A stretch of DNA of 48,674 nt, from the NCBI RefSeq assembly GCF_001612685.1, contig NZ_BDAY01000083.1:1-48674 (forward strand), read 5' to 3'. The position numbers and the translations under genes are program-made. Positions within the stretch are counted from its first letter, which is position 1, and every line of letters begins with the position of its first letter. Below, piece by piece: positions 33,040-40,533 of the stretch. The notes beneath the pieces are model-generated. The model did not search any database. It saw only the letters and a list, made by a program, of their open reading frames with translations, and was not told the DNA's origin. This DNA is from Nocardia altamirensis NBRC 108246 (lineage in GTDB: Bacteria; Actinomycetota; Actinomycetes; Mycobacteriales; Mycobacteriaceae).

Positions 33040-33112
33040 CCTCGCTGCGCTCGGCATTCTCGTACGTCTTGGACGCTGTGCTAATCGGTTCGCTCGCTCG
33101 CTCGCTCACGAG
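33040..33112. repeat. GAGCGAGCG-rich dispersed repeat, copy 1
   Basis: The minus strand reads TGAGCGAGCGAGCGAGCGAA, then CGATTAGCACAGC ... GCCGAGCGCAGCGAGGC. The same blocks in the same order, diverged, occur at 40187-40275. It occupies the intergenic space between ychF and the MDR gene. Confidence 0.6.
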
Positions 33113-33171
33113 TAGTGGAGTCTACGCGGCAGACACGGTCCCCCGACCCGCGCCTGCCCGCAGCCTCTCGA

Positions 33172-34095
33172 TCAGGGAATCAACACGACCTTGCCGAGGT
33201 TGCGGCGCTCGTCGATCACCCGGTGCGCTTCGGCCGCATCAGCCAGTGCGAATTCCGCGTGCACCGCGGGCCGCAGCTGGCCGGAAGCGAAGTACTGCCA
33301 GAGCTCTTGGCGCCAGTACTCGTACCGTGCAGGCTGCTCGCGCGCGATGCGCGCCATCTGGAAGCCGACCACCGATTTGGCGCCGACCAGCAGGTCGTAG
33401 GCCTCGATCGTGCCGCCGCCGGAGCTGTAGGCGACGAGCCTGCCGCCGGGAACGAGCGCGGCGACGGCAGGTCCGAGCAGGTCGCCGCCGACCGCTTCGA
33501 GCACGTAGTCGACCGGCTCGCCCCACGACTCCTGTCCGTACTCGACCACGTCGTCCGCGCCGAGTTCCCGCACGAACTGTGCCTTCGCCGGATCCGACAC
33601 CGCGCCGACCACCCGTGCCGCGCCGCGCACCCGTGCGAGTTGCACAGCGAGATGGCCGACACCGCTGGCTGCCGCGGTGACGAGCACCGACTCACCGTCC
33701 TTGGGGTCGGCCGCGTCGAGCGCACCGAGGGCGACCAGGCCGCTGCGCACCAGCGCGACCGCGTCGACGGCGGACGCGCCGTCGGGGATCGGCGAGGCCA
33801 TCGCCGCCGAGAGCAGCGCGTACTCCGCGTAGCCGTGGCCGAACACCAGCCCGGTGACGCGATAGCCGGGCGCATATCCGGTGACGCCGTCACCGACCGC
33901 GACCACTTCACCCGCGACCTCACCGCCGAGCGCGATCGGCGCACGCTGCTCACGCACTTTCCGCACCACCGGAAGGGTGACCCCGATCGCGTCGACCCGG
34001 ACCAGCAATTCCCCGGGCCCAGGGGTCGGTACCTCGACCGACACGACCTCGAGCACCTCAGGACCACCGCTGCGTTCGTACTGAACCCGACGCAC
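33172..34095 (-). CDS. quinone-oxidoreductase-like MDR protein
   Basis: A 307-residue zinc-free medium-chain dehydrogenase: RRVQYERSGGPEVLEVVSVE at the N-terminus, GHGYAEYAL, and the NADPH-binding ESVLVTAAASGVGHLAVQLA with GADDVVEY downstream. The Zn-binding cysteines are missing, as in zeta-crystallin/QOR proteins, which reduce quinones with NADPH. GTG at 34095, five bases after GGAGG, is the best start. It is adjacent to the dispersed palindrome B1. Confidence 0.88.
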   Translation of the reverse strand: MRRVQYERSGGPEVLEVVSVEVPTPGPGELLVRVDAIGVTLPVVRKVREQRAPIALGGEVAGEVVAVGDGVTGYAPGYRVTGLVFGHGYAEYALLSAAMASPIPDGASAVDAVALVRSGLVALGALDAADPKDGESVLVTAAASGVGHLAVQLARVRGAARVVGAVSDPAKAQFVRELGADDVVEYGQESWGEPVDYVLEAVGGDLLGPAVAALVPGGRLVAYSSGGGTIEAYDLLVGAKSVVGFQMARIAREQPARYEYWRQELWQYFASGQLRPAVHAEFALADAAEAHRVIDERRNLGKVVLIP

Positions 34096-34197
34096 CACAC
34101 CTCCACAACTCAAAGAGGAGGCAACGGTAACCACCCACCCGCACCGCCTCATACCCGCCGACGCCCAACGTGCGCCATCTCACCGATCGCCTGGCCG

Positions 34198-34256
34198 ACG
34201 AGTGGCACATGGCTGCGGCAAAACACGAGAGCGGCTCTCCGTGGTGTGCCACTCGT
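34198..34256. repeat. 56-bp dispersed palindrome, copy B1
   Basis: Arms ACGAGTGGCACA (34198-34209) and TGTGCCACTCGT (34245-34256). In inverse orientation it matches copy B2 (38699-38757) along its whole length. Intergenic, between the MDR gene and the TetR gene. Confidence 0.85.
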
Positions 34257-34264
34257 GGAGCAGT

Positions 34265-34843
34265 TCAGGCGAGAAGAGGCTGGACGATGGTGTTGGCCAT
34301 GGCGGTGGCGAGGGTGTCGGGGGCGGGGGTGGCGTCGGGGCCCGCGTCGTAATAGCGCAGGAATGCCTGGTGGAAGCAGGCGCCGTCGAGGAGGGCGGCG
34401 ACGGTGTGCACGTCGATGTCGGCGTTGACTCGGCCGAGTTCTTGTTCGGCACTGAGGTATGCGGCGATGCCCGCGATGGCGTGCCCTGGGCCCGCCCCGT
34501 GCCTGCGCATCGAATCGCGGTGTGCTGCCATGCGTTGCGGCTGCGCGAGCAGCCCACCCAGCAGCGGAAGGGACTGCTGATAGAAGCTCAGAGCGCCGCG
34601 TGCGATCGCCGCGAGGTTCTCTTCGACGCTCGATTGTCCTGGCACCGGGGGGTTTTCGGCAGGGCCGGGCATCCGATGCTTCAGCACGTCGAGGATCAGC
34701 TCCTCTTTGTCGCTGAAGTGTTTGTAGAGCGCAGCCTCGGAATACCCTGCGGCCTTGGCGATCTCTTTGGTCGTCGCGTGGATGACGCCGCGGGTGCGCA
34801 TGATCTCCGCCGCCGCGTCGAGGATCTGATCGCGAGTTCCCAA
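34265..34843 (-). CDS. TetR-family regulator
   Basis: A 192-residue TetR protein: MGTRDQILDAAAEIMRTRGV, helix-turn-helix TTKEIAKAAGYSEAALYKHF (24-43), SDKEELILDVLKHR, then a ligand-binding domain with a C-terminal YYDAGPDATPAPDTLATAMA. It is divergent from the NmrA-like gene at 34913; two operators lie between them, so it probably represses both. Confidence 0.9.
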   Translation of the reverse strand: MGTRDQILDAAAEIMRTRGVIHATTKEIAKAAGYSEAALYKHFSDKEELILDVLKHRMPGPAENPPVPGQSSVEENLAAIARGALSFYQQSLPLLGGLLAQPQRMAAHRDSMRRHGAGPGHAIAGIAAYLSAEQELGRVNADIDVHTVAALLDGACFHQAFLRYYDAGPDATPAPDTLATAMANTIVQPLLA

Positions 34844-34864
34844 TACGCCCTCCCGGGGTTGACA

Positions 34865-34906
34865 GGTTAGTAAGCACTCACCATCCTAGGTTAGTAAGTA
34901 CTCACC
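34865..34906. promoter_or_regulatory. paired TetR operators in the divergent promoter
   Basis: Two 18-bp sites, GGTTAGT-N4-ACTCACC, at 34865-34882 and 34889-34906, 24 bp apart, with palindromic GGTnAGT/ACTnACC arms. They lie between the divergent TetR and NmrA-like genes. Confidence 0.75.
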
Positions 34907-34912
34907 AACCTG

Positions 34913-35554
34913 ATGGGATCGGACATGCAGCTCACCCTTTTCGGCGCGACCGGCAACACCGGCAGCCGCACACTCGCCCAGGCACTCGCGGCCGGACACC
35001 AGGTCACCGCCGTGGTCCGCGGCGCGCACACCCTCTCGGAGCACCCCCGACTCCGCGTGATCGTCGCCGATCCGATGGACCCGGCGCAGATCACCGCGGC
35101 CGTCGACGGCGCCGACGCGGTGCTCGACACCATCGGCGCCCGCGAATCCGGCCCCACCTCGGTCTGCACCGACGCTGCCCTGTCGATCACCAAGGCAATG
35201 ACTTCGACCGATGCGCGTCGCCTGGTGCTGATCAGCAACAGCGCGGGAGTCGCAGGGCCAGGCGATGATTGGAGCACCCGGTTCGTGGTGAAACCGCTGA
35301 TCCTGCGACGTCTGCTGCGGCACAGCCTGACCGATATGGCGGCAGCCGAGCGGGTCGTCCGCGATTCGGCGCTGGACTGGACGATCGTGCGCGCACCGCA
35401 ACTCACCGACAATCGCGCGAAAGGCTCCTACCGGAAGGCCGTCGACCGCAACGTCACCTTCGGCATCCGCATGTCCCGCGAAGACCTGGCCACCTGCCTG
35501 CTCGACCTGGCCGCCGATCCTGCGTCCATCGGCAAGCACATCCACCTCGGCTGA
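34913..35554 (+). CDS. NmrA-like NAD(P)H-binding protein
   Basis: A 213-residue Rossmann protein: QLTLFGATGNTGSRTLAQAL (GxxGxxG cofactor loop), AVDGADAVLDTIGA, RLVLISNSAGV and LDWTIVRAPQLTDN. The class reduces or senses NAD(P)H-linked substrates without the full SDR Tyr-X3-Lys pair. Start at ATG 34913 or MQLTLFG at 34925. It is the probable main target of the divergent TetR regulator, controlled through the paired operators. Confidence 0.88.
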   Translation: MGSDMQLTLFGATGNTGSRTLAQALAAGHQVTAVVRGAHTLSEHPRLRVIVADPMDPAQITAAVDGADAVLDTIGARESGPTSVCTDAALSITKAMTSTDARRLVLISNSAGVAGPGDDWSTRFVVKPLILRRLLRHSLTDMAAAERVVRDSALDWTIVRAPQLTDNRAKGSYRKAVDRNVTFGIRMSREDLATCLLDLAADPASIGKHIHLG

Positions 35555-35582
35555 CCTTGCGATTGCTGGTCAGCGGGGTAGC

Positions 35583-36428
35583 GTGATCGGCATGGAGCCG
35601 AGCACCGAGGTGGTGACGGCGCGGCCGGCACCCATGCTCGCGGCGTTCATCGACAGCTACGTCGGCTACCGGGTGCCCGGCTTGGCGGCCGGGTTGCATC
35701 GCGGCCTGCCCTCGGCGTACATGACGTTCATCATCAGCATCGGGCCGACGATCGATGTGGTCGCGCAGACGAATCCGCAGCAGTCGCCCGCGGAATACCG
35801 GTGCGTGCTCAGCGGTCTGCAGGCAAGCACGGCGCTCATCGCCCATCAGGGATACCAGGAAGGCGTCACGGTCGGGCTGACTCCGCTCGGCAGCCGAGTG
35901 CTGTTCGGCGTGCCCGCCGCGGCGCTCTGGGACACCTCGGTCGAATGTTCGGACGTGGCAGGTCCGGTCGGTCGCGAACTGTGGGAACAGTTGCAGGAAC
36001 TGGACTCATGGCCGGACCGCTTCGCCGCGTGCGACCGCATCCTGACCCGTATCGCCTACCCGGATCGGGCGGTCGGTCCCGAGCTGACGGTGGCATGGCG
36101 AACGCTGGTCGGCTCCGGCGGCACGCTCGCGGTCGGTCCGCTTGCCGAGGAAATCGGGTGGAGCAGACAGCATCTCGCACGTCGGTTCAACAACGAGTTC
36201 GGACTGAGCCCGAAGCTGGCCGCGCGGATCGCTCGCTTCGAACGCGCACGGCAGATGATCCAGCGCATTCCGTCGCACGTCTCGATCGCGCAGGTCGCGG
36301 CCGCCTGCGGCTACTACGATCAGGCCCACCTCAATCGCGACTTCGCCGAACTCGCCGGGACCAGCCCGACGGCATGGCTGGCCGCCGAGGTTCCATCCGT
36401 CCAAGACCGGGAGCAGGCCGCCGGGTGA
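35583..36428 (+). CDS. AraC-family regulator
   Basis: A 281-residue protein from GTG 35583 (an ATG, MEPSTEV, follows at 35592). The N-terminal DUF6597-like/variable domain (LPSAYMTFIISIGPTIDVVA) is followed by the AraC pair of helix-turn-helices: LAEEIGWSRQHLARRFNNEF and ACGYYDQAHLNRDFAELAGT. The VOC gene follows after only 10 bp and is probably co-transcribed. Confidence 0.85.
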   Translation: MIGMEPSTEVVTARPAPMLAAFIDSYVGYRVPGLAAGLHRGLPSAYMTFIISIGPTIDVVAQTNPQQSPAEYRCVLSGLQASTALIAHQGYQEGVTVGLTPLGSRVLFGVPAAALWDTSVECSDVAGPVGRELWEQLQELDSWPDRFAACDRILTRIAYPDRAVGPELTVAWRTLVGSGGTLAVGPLAEEIGWSRQHLARRFNNEFGLSPKLAARIARFERARQMIQRIPSHVSIAQVAAACGYYDQAHLNRDFAELAGTSPTAWLAAEVPSVQDREQAAG

Positions 36429-36438
36429 GGCTGGAGGC

Positions 36439-36861
36439 ATGACTAATCCAGCAACCACCGAAACCACCGCACGCGCCGCCGTCTGGCCGACCCTGACCTT
36501 CCGCGACGCCCGCGCGATGTCCACTTTCCTCGTCGAGGCATTCGGCTTTCGGCCGACCGCGCTCTACGCCCGCGAAAACGACCCGTCGATCATCGAACAC
36601 GCGGAAATGCGCTGGCCGCTCGGCGGCGGCATCATGTTCGGCAGCGCGGGCAAGAACGACAGCCCGTTCGGCGAACGGACGACGGGCAACGACTCGGTCT
36701 ATCTCGTCTGCGACGACCCCGACGCGCTGTTCGATCGCGCTAAAACCGCAGGCGCCGAGGTGATTCGCGGCCTGCGCGACGAGGACTACGGCTCGCGCGG
36801 CTTCGTTGTCCGCGATCCGGAGGGCAACCTGTGGAGCTTCGGCACCTACTGGGGCGAATAA
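36439..36861 (+). CDS. VOC-superfamily (glyoxalase-like) protein
   Basis: A 140-residue single-domain VOC protein: TLTFRDARAMSTFLVEAFGF, GGGIMFGSAG and a C-terminal YGSRGFVVRDPEGNLWSFGT with the metal-ligand-type Glu. Possible roles are glyoxalase, dioxygenase or antibiotic-binding; the substrate is unknown. It is 10 bp downstream of the AraC gene, so the two may be one operon. Confidence 0.88.
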   Translation: MTNPATTETTARAAVWPTLTFRDARAMSTFLVEAFGFRPTALYARENDPSIIEHAEMRWPLGGGIMFGSAGKNDSPFGERTTGNDSVYLVCDDPDALFDRAKTAGAEVIRGLRDEDYGSRGFVVRDPEGNLWSFGTYWGE

Positions 36862-36898
36862 GACTTGCGTGCAAGCGCTCTCGACCGGTCTCGGCGGT

Positions 36899-37810
36899 TC
36901 AGCGGCCACCGAGGCCGGACATGGCGATGCCACGGACGAAGACGCGTTGGGCGATCGCGTAGACCACCAGCAGTGGCATCAGGAGGATCATCGCGGCGGC
37001 CATGAGGATCGGCCACTGGGTGGTGTACTGACCTTGGAGGCGCACCAGACCCAGTGTGGCGGTGGCTATCTCGTTGCGCTGGATCATCACCAGTGGCCAG
37101 AGGAAATCGTTCCAGACGGTGATCCAGGTGAGCACGGCGAGCACCATCAGCGCGGGTCGCGCATGCGGAAGCAGCACACGCCAGTAGACCTGCCAGGTGG
37201 AGCAGCCGTCAAGGATGGCCGCCTCCTCCAACTCTGTTGGCAGCGTGCGGAAGAACTGGCGCATGAGATAGGTGCCGAAGGCACTGCCGAATAGGCCGGG
37301 CACGATCATCGCCCATGGCGTGTCCACCCAGCCGAAGGCCCGCATCAGCAGGAACTGTGGGATCACCGTGACGGTGAGCGGCACCATGAGGGTGGCAAGG
37401 TAGGCGACGAACAGTAGCTCGCGGCCCCGAAACTGTAAGCGCGCGAACGCATACCCGGCCAGCGAGCAGAAAAACACCTGTCCTGCGGTTACACAGCCCG
37501 CGTAGATCGCGGTGTTGAGCAGCATCCGGCCGAGCGGCAGCAGCTCGAACACCTCGCGGTAGTTGGACCACTGCGGGTGCGCAGGCAGCAGCGCTCCGTC
37601 GGTGAGCTCCCCGTCCCGCTTCAGCGACGCGGACACCGCCCACAGGATCGGCGCCAGCGCACACCACGCGATCCCGATGAGCACGGCATAGATCCCGACC
37701 CCATGCACGATGCGCCGCACCGTCGCTCGCTCGACGCGGCCTCGGCTCGGCGCAACCAGCAGCTCACGCGAAGGCACACCCCGATCGGTGCGCACCATCT
37801 CAACCCTCAC
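36899..37810 (-). CDS. ABC sugar transporter permease (MalG-like)
   Basis: A 303-residue membrane protein with six helices and the EAA loop LEEAAILDGCSTWQVYWRVL (contact for the ATPase). It starts at GTG 37810, overlapping the upstream permease stop (GTGA). It works with the MalF-like permease and the lipoprotein upstream to import a carbohydrate. No ATPase gene is present here, so a shared MsiK/UgpC-type ATPase elsewhere is expected. Confidence 0.92.
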   Translation of the reverse strand: MRVEMVRTDRGVPSRELLVAPSRGRVERATVRRIVHGVGIYAVLIGIAWCALAPILWAVSASLKRDGELTDGALLPAHPQWSNYREVFELLPLGRMLLNTAIYAGCVTAGQVFFCSLAGYAFARLQFRGRELLFVAYLATLMVPLTVTVIPQFLLMRAFGWVDTPWAMIVPGLFGSAFGTYLMRQFFRTLPTELEEAAILDGCSTWQVYWRVLLPHARPALMVLAVLTWITVWNDFLWPLVMIQRNEIATATLGLVRLQGQYTTQWPILMAAAMILLMPLLVVYAIAQRVFVRGIAMSGLGGR

Positions 37811-38763
37811 AGCTCCACCGCATCTCGCCGAGCGAACCGCAACTGAATAAGCGTCAGCACCAACAGCATCGCGAACATCACCCAGGCCAGCGCCGATGCA
37901 TACCCCAGCTCATAGAACCCGAAGGCGTTCTGGAACAGCATGATTCCCAGCAGGTACGTGCCGGTCTCCGGCCCACCGTTGCTTCCGGTGAGCGCGTACA
38001 CCTGATCGAACGCCTGTACCGAGTTGATGATGGTGATCACGAAGACGAACGAGAGCGGCCCACGGATCAACGGCACCGTGATCGCCGAAAACCGGCGCAG
38101 CGCACCGGCCCCGTCGATCTTCGCCGCTTCGTAAAGCTGCTCCGGCACTCCTTGCATCGCCGCGAGCAGGATGACCGTCGCGAACGGCACACTCTTCCAG
38201 ACGGTGACGACACTCAGCGAAACCAATGCCAGTTCCGGATCAGTCAACCACGGCACCGGGCCGATACCGACCCACCCGAGTGCACTGTTGAGGATCCCGT
38301 CACCGGTGAAGATGAACCGCCACACCACGGCCATCGCCACCGTCGACGCGACCAGCGGCAGAAACGCGACCGTCCGAAAAACGGCGATACCGGCCAACTT
38401 CCGCTGCAACGCCGCCGCGATCCCCAATCCGATCACCACCGTCGGCACCAGCGTGAGCACCGTGAACACCGCGGTGTTCCGCAACGCGATGAGAAACAAC
38501 GGATCCGCGCCGAGCAGTCGCCGATAGTTGTCCAGCCCGACAAACCGCATCGGCCGGAACAGATCCCACGCCTGAAAGCTCGTATACAACGAAAACCCCA
38601 ACGGAAACACCAGAAATACCGCCACCGCCACCACATTCGGCGCCACGAACCCCCACCCCGCCAGCTCCCGCTTCCGCGCCAGCCGCCCTCGCTCGGCGAC
38701 GAGTGGCACACCATGGAGAGCTCTTCTCGCACTTTGCCGCAGCCATGTGCCACTCGTGCTCAT
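37807..38763 (-). CDS. ABC sugar transporter permease (MalF-like)
   Basis: A 318-residue protein with six membrane helices and an EAA-type loop (QLYEAAKIDGAGALRRFSAI). The start ATG at 38763 overlaps the stop of the binding-protein gene (ATGA). The first ~22 residues, MSTSGTWLRQSARRALHGVP then LV, are encoded by the dispersed palindrome B2 (38699-38757); the conserved permease sequence begins after it (RKRELAGWGFVAPNVVAVAV). The repeat has therefore been taken into the coding sequence in frame. Confidence 0.9.
   Translation of the reverse strand: MSTSGTWLRQSARRALHGVPLVAERGRLARKRELAGWGFVAPNVVAVAVFLVFPLGFSLYTSFQAWDLFRPMRFVGLDNYRRLLGADPLFLIALRNTAVFTVLTLVPTVVIGLGIAAALQRKLAGIAVFRTVAFLPLVASTVAMAVVWRFIFTGDGILNSALGWVGIGPVPWLTDPELALVSLSVVTVWKSVPFATVILLAAMQGVPEQLYEAAKIDGAGALRRFSAITVPLIRGPLSFVFVITIINSVQAFDQVYALTGSNGGPETGTYLLGIMLFQNAFGFYELGYASALAWVMFAMLLVLTLIQLRFARRDAVEL
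38699..38757. repeat. 56-bp dispersed palindrome, copy B2 (in permease N-terminus)
   Basis: Arms ACGAGTGGCACA (38699-38710) and TGTGCCACTCGT (38746-38757), with the centre GAGAGCTCTTCTCGC. It is the reverse complement of copy B1 over its length. It is read as codons 3-21 or so of the MalF-like permease. Confidence 0.85.
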
Positions 38764-40043
38764 CGGTCCTCGAGAAGGAGGTCGATGTCGGCGGTCAGGC
38801 CGGGGGTCAGGGAGGTGGCGGGGGCAGCGCCGCGGAGGACGCGGTTGGCGCCGCGTTCGAGGAGGGCGGAAACCTTGCCCCAGGCGGGGGTTATCGGGAA
38901 GGGGCGTGAGTTTTCGGGGCCTTCGGTGAAGACCGCGAGGTTGCGGACGTCGCGGTGCGCCGTGGCGAAACCGGGTGAGGTCATCGCGGATTTCAGCACC
39001 GGGACGAACAGCCCGGACGCGGCGACGATCTCCTGCCCGACCGGGCCGGTGGCGAATTTGACGAATTCCCAGGCCTGTTCGATCCGCGGGCTGTTCGCCG
39101 CGATGGACAACCCGGTGCTGCCGACGGCGGTAATCGCGCCGGGCCCACCGTGCGGCCCGACCGGCAGCACCGTGACATCGAGGGGAATCCCCTGCCCCGC
39201 GAATTCCGAGTACAGCCAATGCCCGCCGAGCACCATCGCCGCGCGACCACCGAGGAACAGATCCTGCGCCGAAATCGACAGCCGGTCGGACACTTTCGGC
39301 GCCACCCCGTGCCGCACCGCAAGGTCGGCGTAGAACTGGAACCCGGCGGCAAACCGAGGATCACCGAGGTTGGTTCTGGTCGGCGCCACCGACGGCGTGA
39401 ACCACTCCGCCCCGTTGTTCATCCCGAAGCAGGCGGCCGAGTAGTACGGCACCCAGGCGTCGGCGAACCCCCAGGTTCGCCCCGGCCGGGTGAGAGTGCG
39501 GGCAGCGTCGAGAAATTCGTCGAACGACCAGGCATCGCGCCATCGGGTCGGCGGTGTCAGCCCAGCCGCGGCGAACAACTCACGGTTGTAATAGAGGAAC
39601 ACTCCCGACCACTGTTCCGGCAGGGCGTACTGACCGCCTGCATAGGTGAACGTGTCGTACAACGCGGGATAACTGTCCCTGCGCAAGGTCTCGGCATACC
39701 CGGGCTCCCGCTCGAGCAGGCTCCGCAGATCGAGCAACACCCCACGCTCGGCCAACCCGGCATACAGCAGCTCCCAGGCCATGATCACGTCGGGGCACTT
39801 GCCGCCCGCGCAGTAGGTGAGCAGCTGCTGCTGCGGATCCGGCCCGGACATGATCGTCCGAATCCTGATGTCCGGGTGTCGCTTCCGGAATTCCTCGATG
39901 ATCCGCAGCCGAACCCGTGCCTCTTCCGGCCTGGCCTGGAAGAAGAAGGTCAGCGCGTCGTCGGCCGATCCGCAGCCGGTCGCGGCGAGCAGCGGAGCGG
40001 CCAGCGCCGAACCGAGCATGGTGCGACGACGAACCGGTGACAC
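38760..40043 (-). CDS. sugar ABC transporter substrate-binding lipoprotein
   Basis: A 427-residue protein from GTG 40043, four bases after GGAGGAG: the signal peptide SPVRRRTMLGSALAAPLLAA ends at the lipobox LAATGC, with RRR suggesting Tat export. The mature part has the type-1 solute-binding outline (FRKRHPDIRIRTIMSGPDPQ, CPDVIMAWELLYAGLAERGV, GRAAMVLGGHWLYSEFAGQG). It captures a carbohydrate outside the membrane for the two permeases that follow, each coupled by a four-base overlap. Confidence 0.9.
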   Translation of the reverse strand: MSPVRRRTMLGSALAAPLLAATGCGSADDALTFFFQARPEEARVRLRIIEEFRKRHPDIRIRTIMSGPDPQQQLLTYCAGGKCPDVIMAWELLYAGLAERGVLLDLRSLLEREPGYAETLRRDSYPALYDTFTYAGGQYALPEQWSGVFLYYNRELFAAAGLTPPTRWRDAWSFDEFLDAARTLTRPGRTWGFADAWVPYYSAACFGMNNGAEWFTPSVAPTRTNLGDPRFAAGFQFYADLAVRHGVAPKVSDRLSISAQDLFLGGRAAMVLGGHWLYSEFAGQGIPLDVTVLPVGPHGGPGAITAVGSTGLSIAANSPRIEQAWEFVKFATGPVGQEIVAASGLFVPVLKSAMTSPGFATAHRDVRNLAVFTEGPENSRPFPITPAWGKVSALLERGANRVLRGAAPATSLTPGLTADIDLLLEDR

Positions 40044-40186
40044 GGGCTCCTCCACAGCGCTGACAGTCAGGACGTGCGGGTGGAACGTGACGCTCGGCCG
40101 ACATCGCGGGACCGATCGCGGAATGTGCGAGCCAGCATGGCAGCATACGGAGGGCAACACGAGAGTGCGAGGGAAACACGCCCAGT

Positions 40187-40275
40187 CGCATGAGCGAGCG
40201 CAGCGAGCGAACAATGGGCACAGCCGAGCCTTCGCTCGTGACGGAGCCGAGCGCCAGCGAGGCGCAGTCACGAGC
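40187..40275. repeat. GAGCGAGCG-rich dispersed repeat, copy 2
   Basis: TGAGCGAGCGCAGCGAGCGA, then ACAATGGGCACAGCC ... GCCGAGCGCCAGCGAGGCG, parallel in order to copy 1 (33040-33112). It lies in the ~490-bp intergenic region between the binding-lipoprotein gene and cstA. Confidence 0.6.
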
Positions 40276-40533
40276 GATCAGCGGCGGCCGTGAACACCGG
40301 CCGACCAGGTAGCTGCGTGCCGCGGGCCACCCGTACCCGTCGTGCCCGGGGCGCGTCGCGCGGATTCGTAGGACGATGCGGTTCGGTGGATGAACCGATC
40401 CGGCCCACCACACCAGGCACGATTCCCGTCGCAATGTTCAGACTTCCCTAAGTCCGGCTCACACGCGCTTCAGTTCAGCTACGTTGTCAACGTTTCAGCA
40501 AGTCCAGCTCGATTTCCCGGGAGAGTAGTTCGC

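Noticed and set aside
38764..39219. Upstream extension of the MalF-like permease to 470 residues
   Set aside because: The extension overlaps the binding-lipoprotein gene in another frame; the ATGA overlap at 38763 is a better start.
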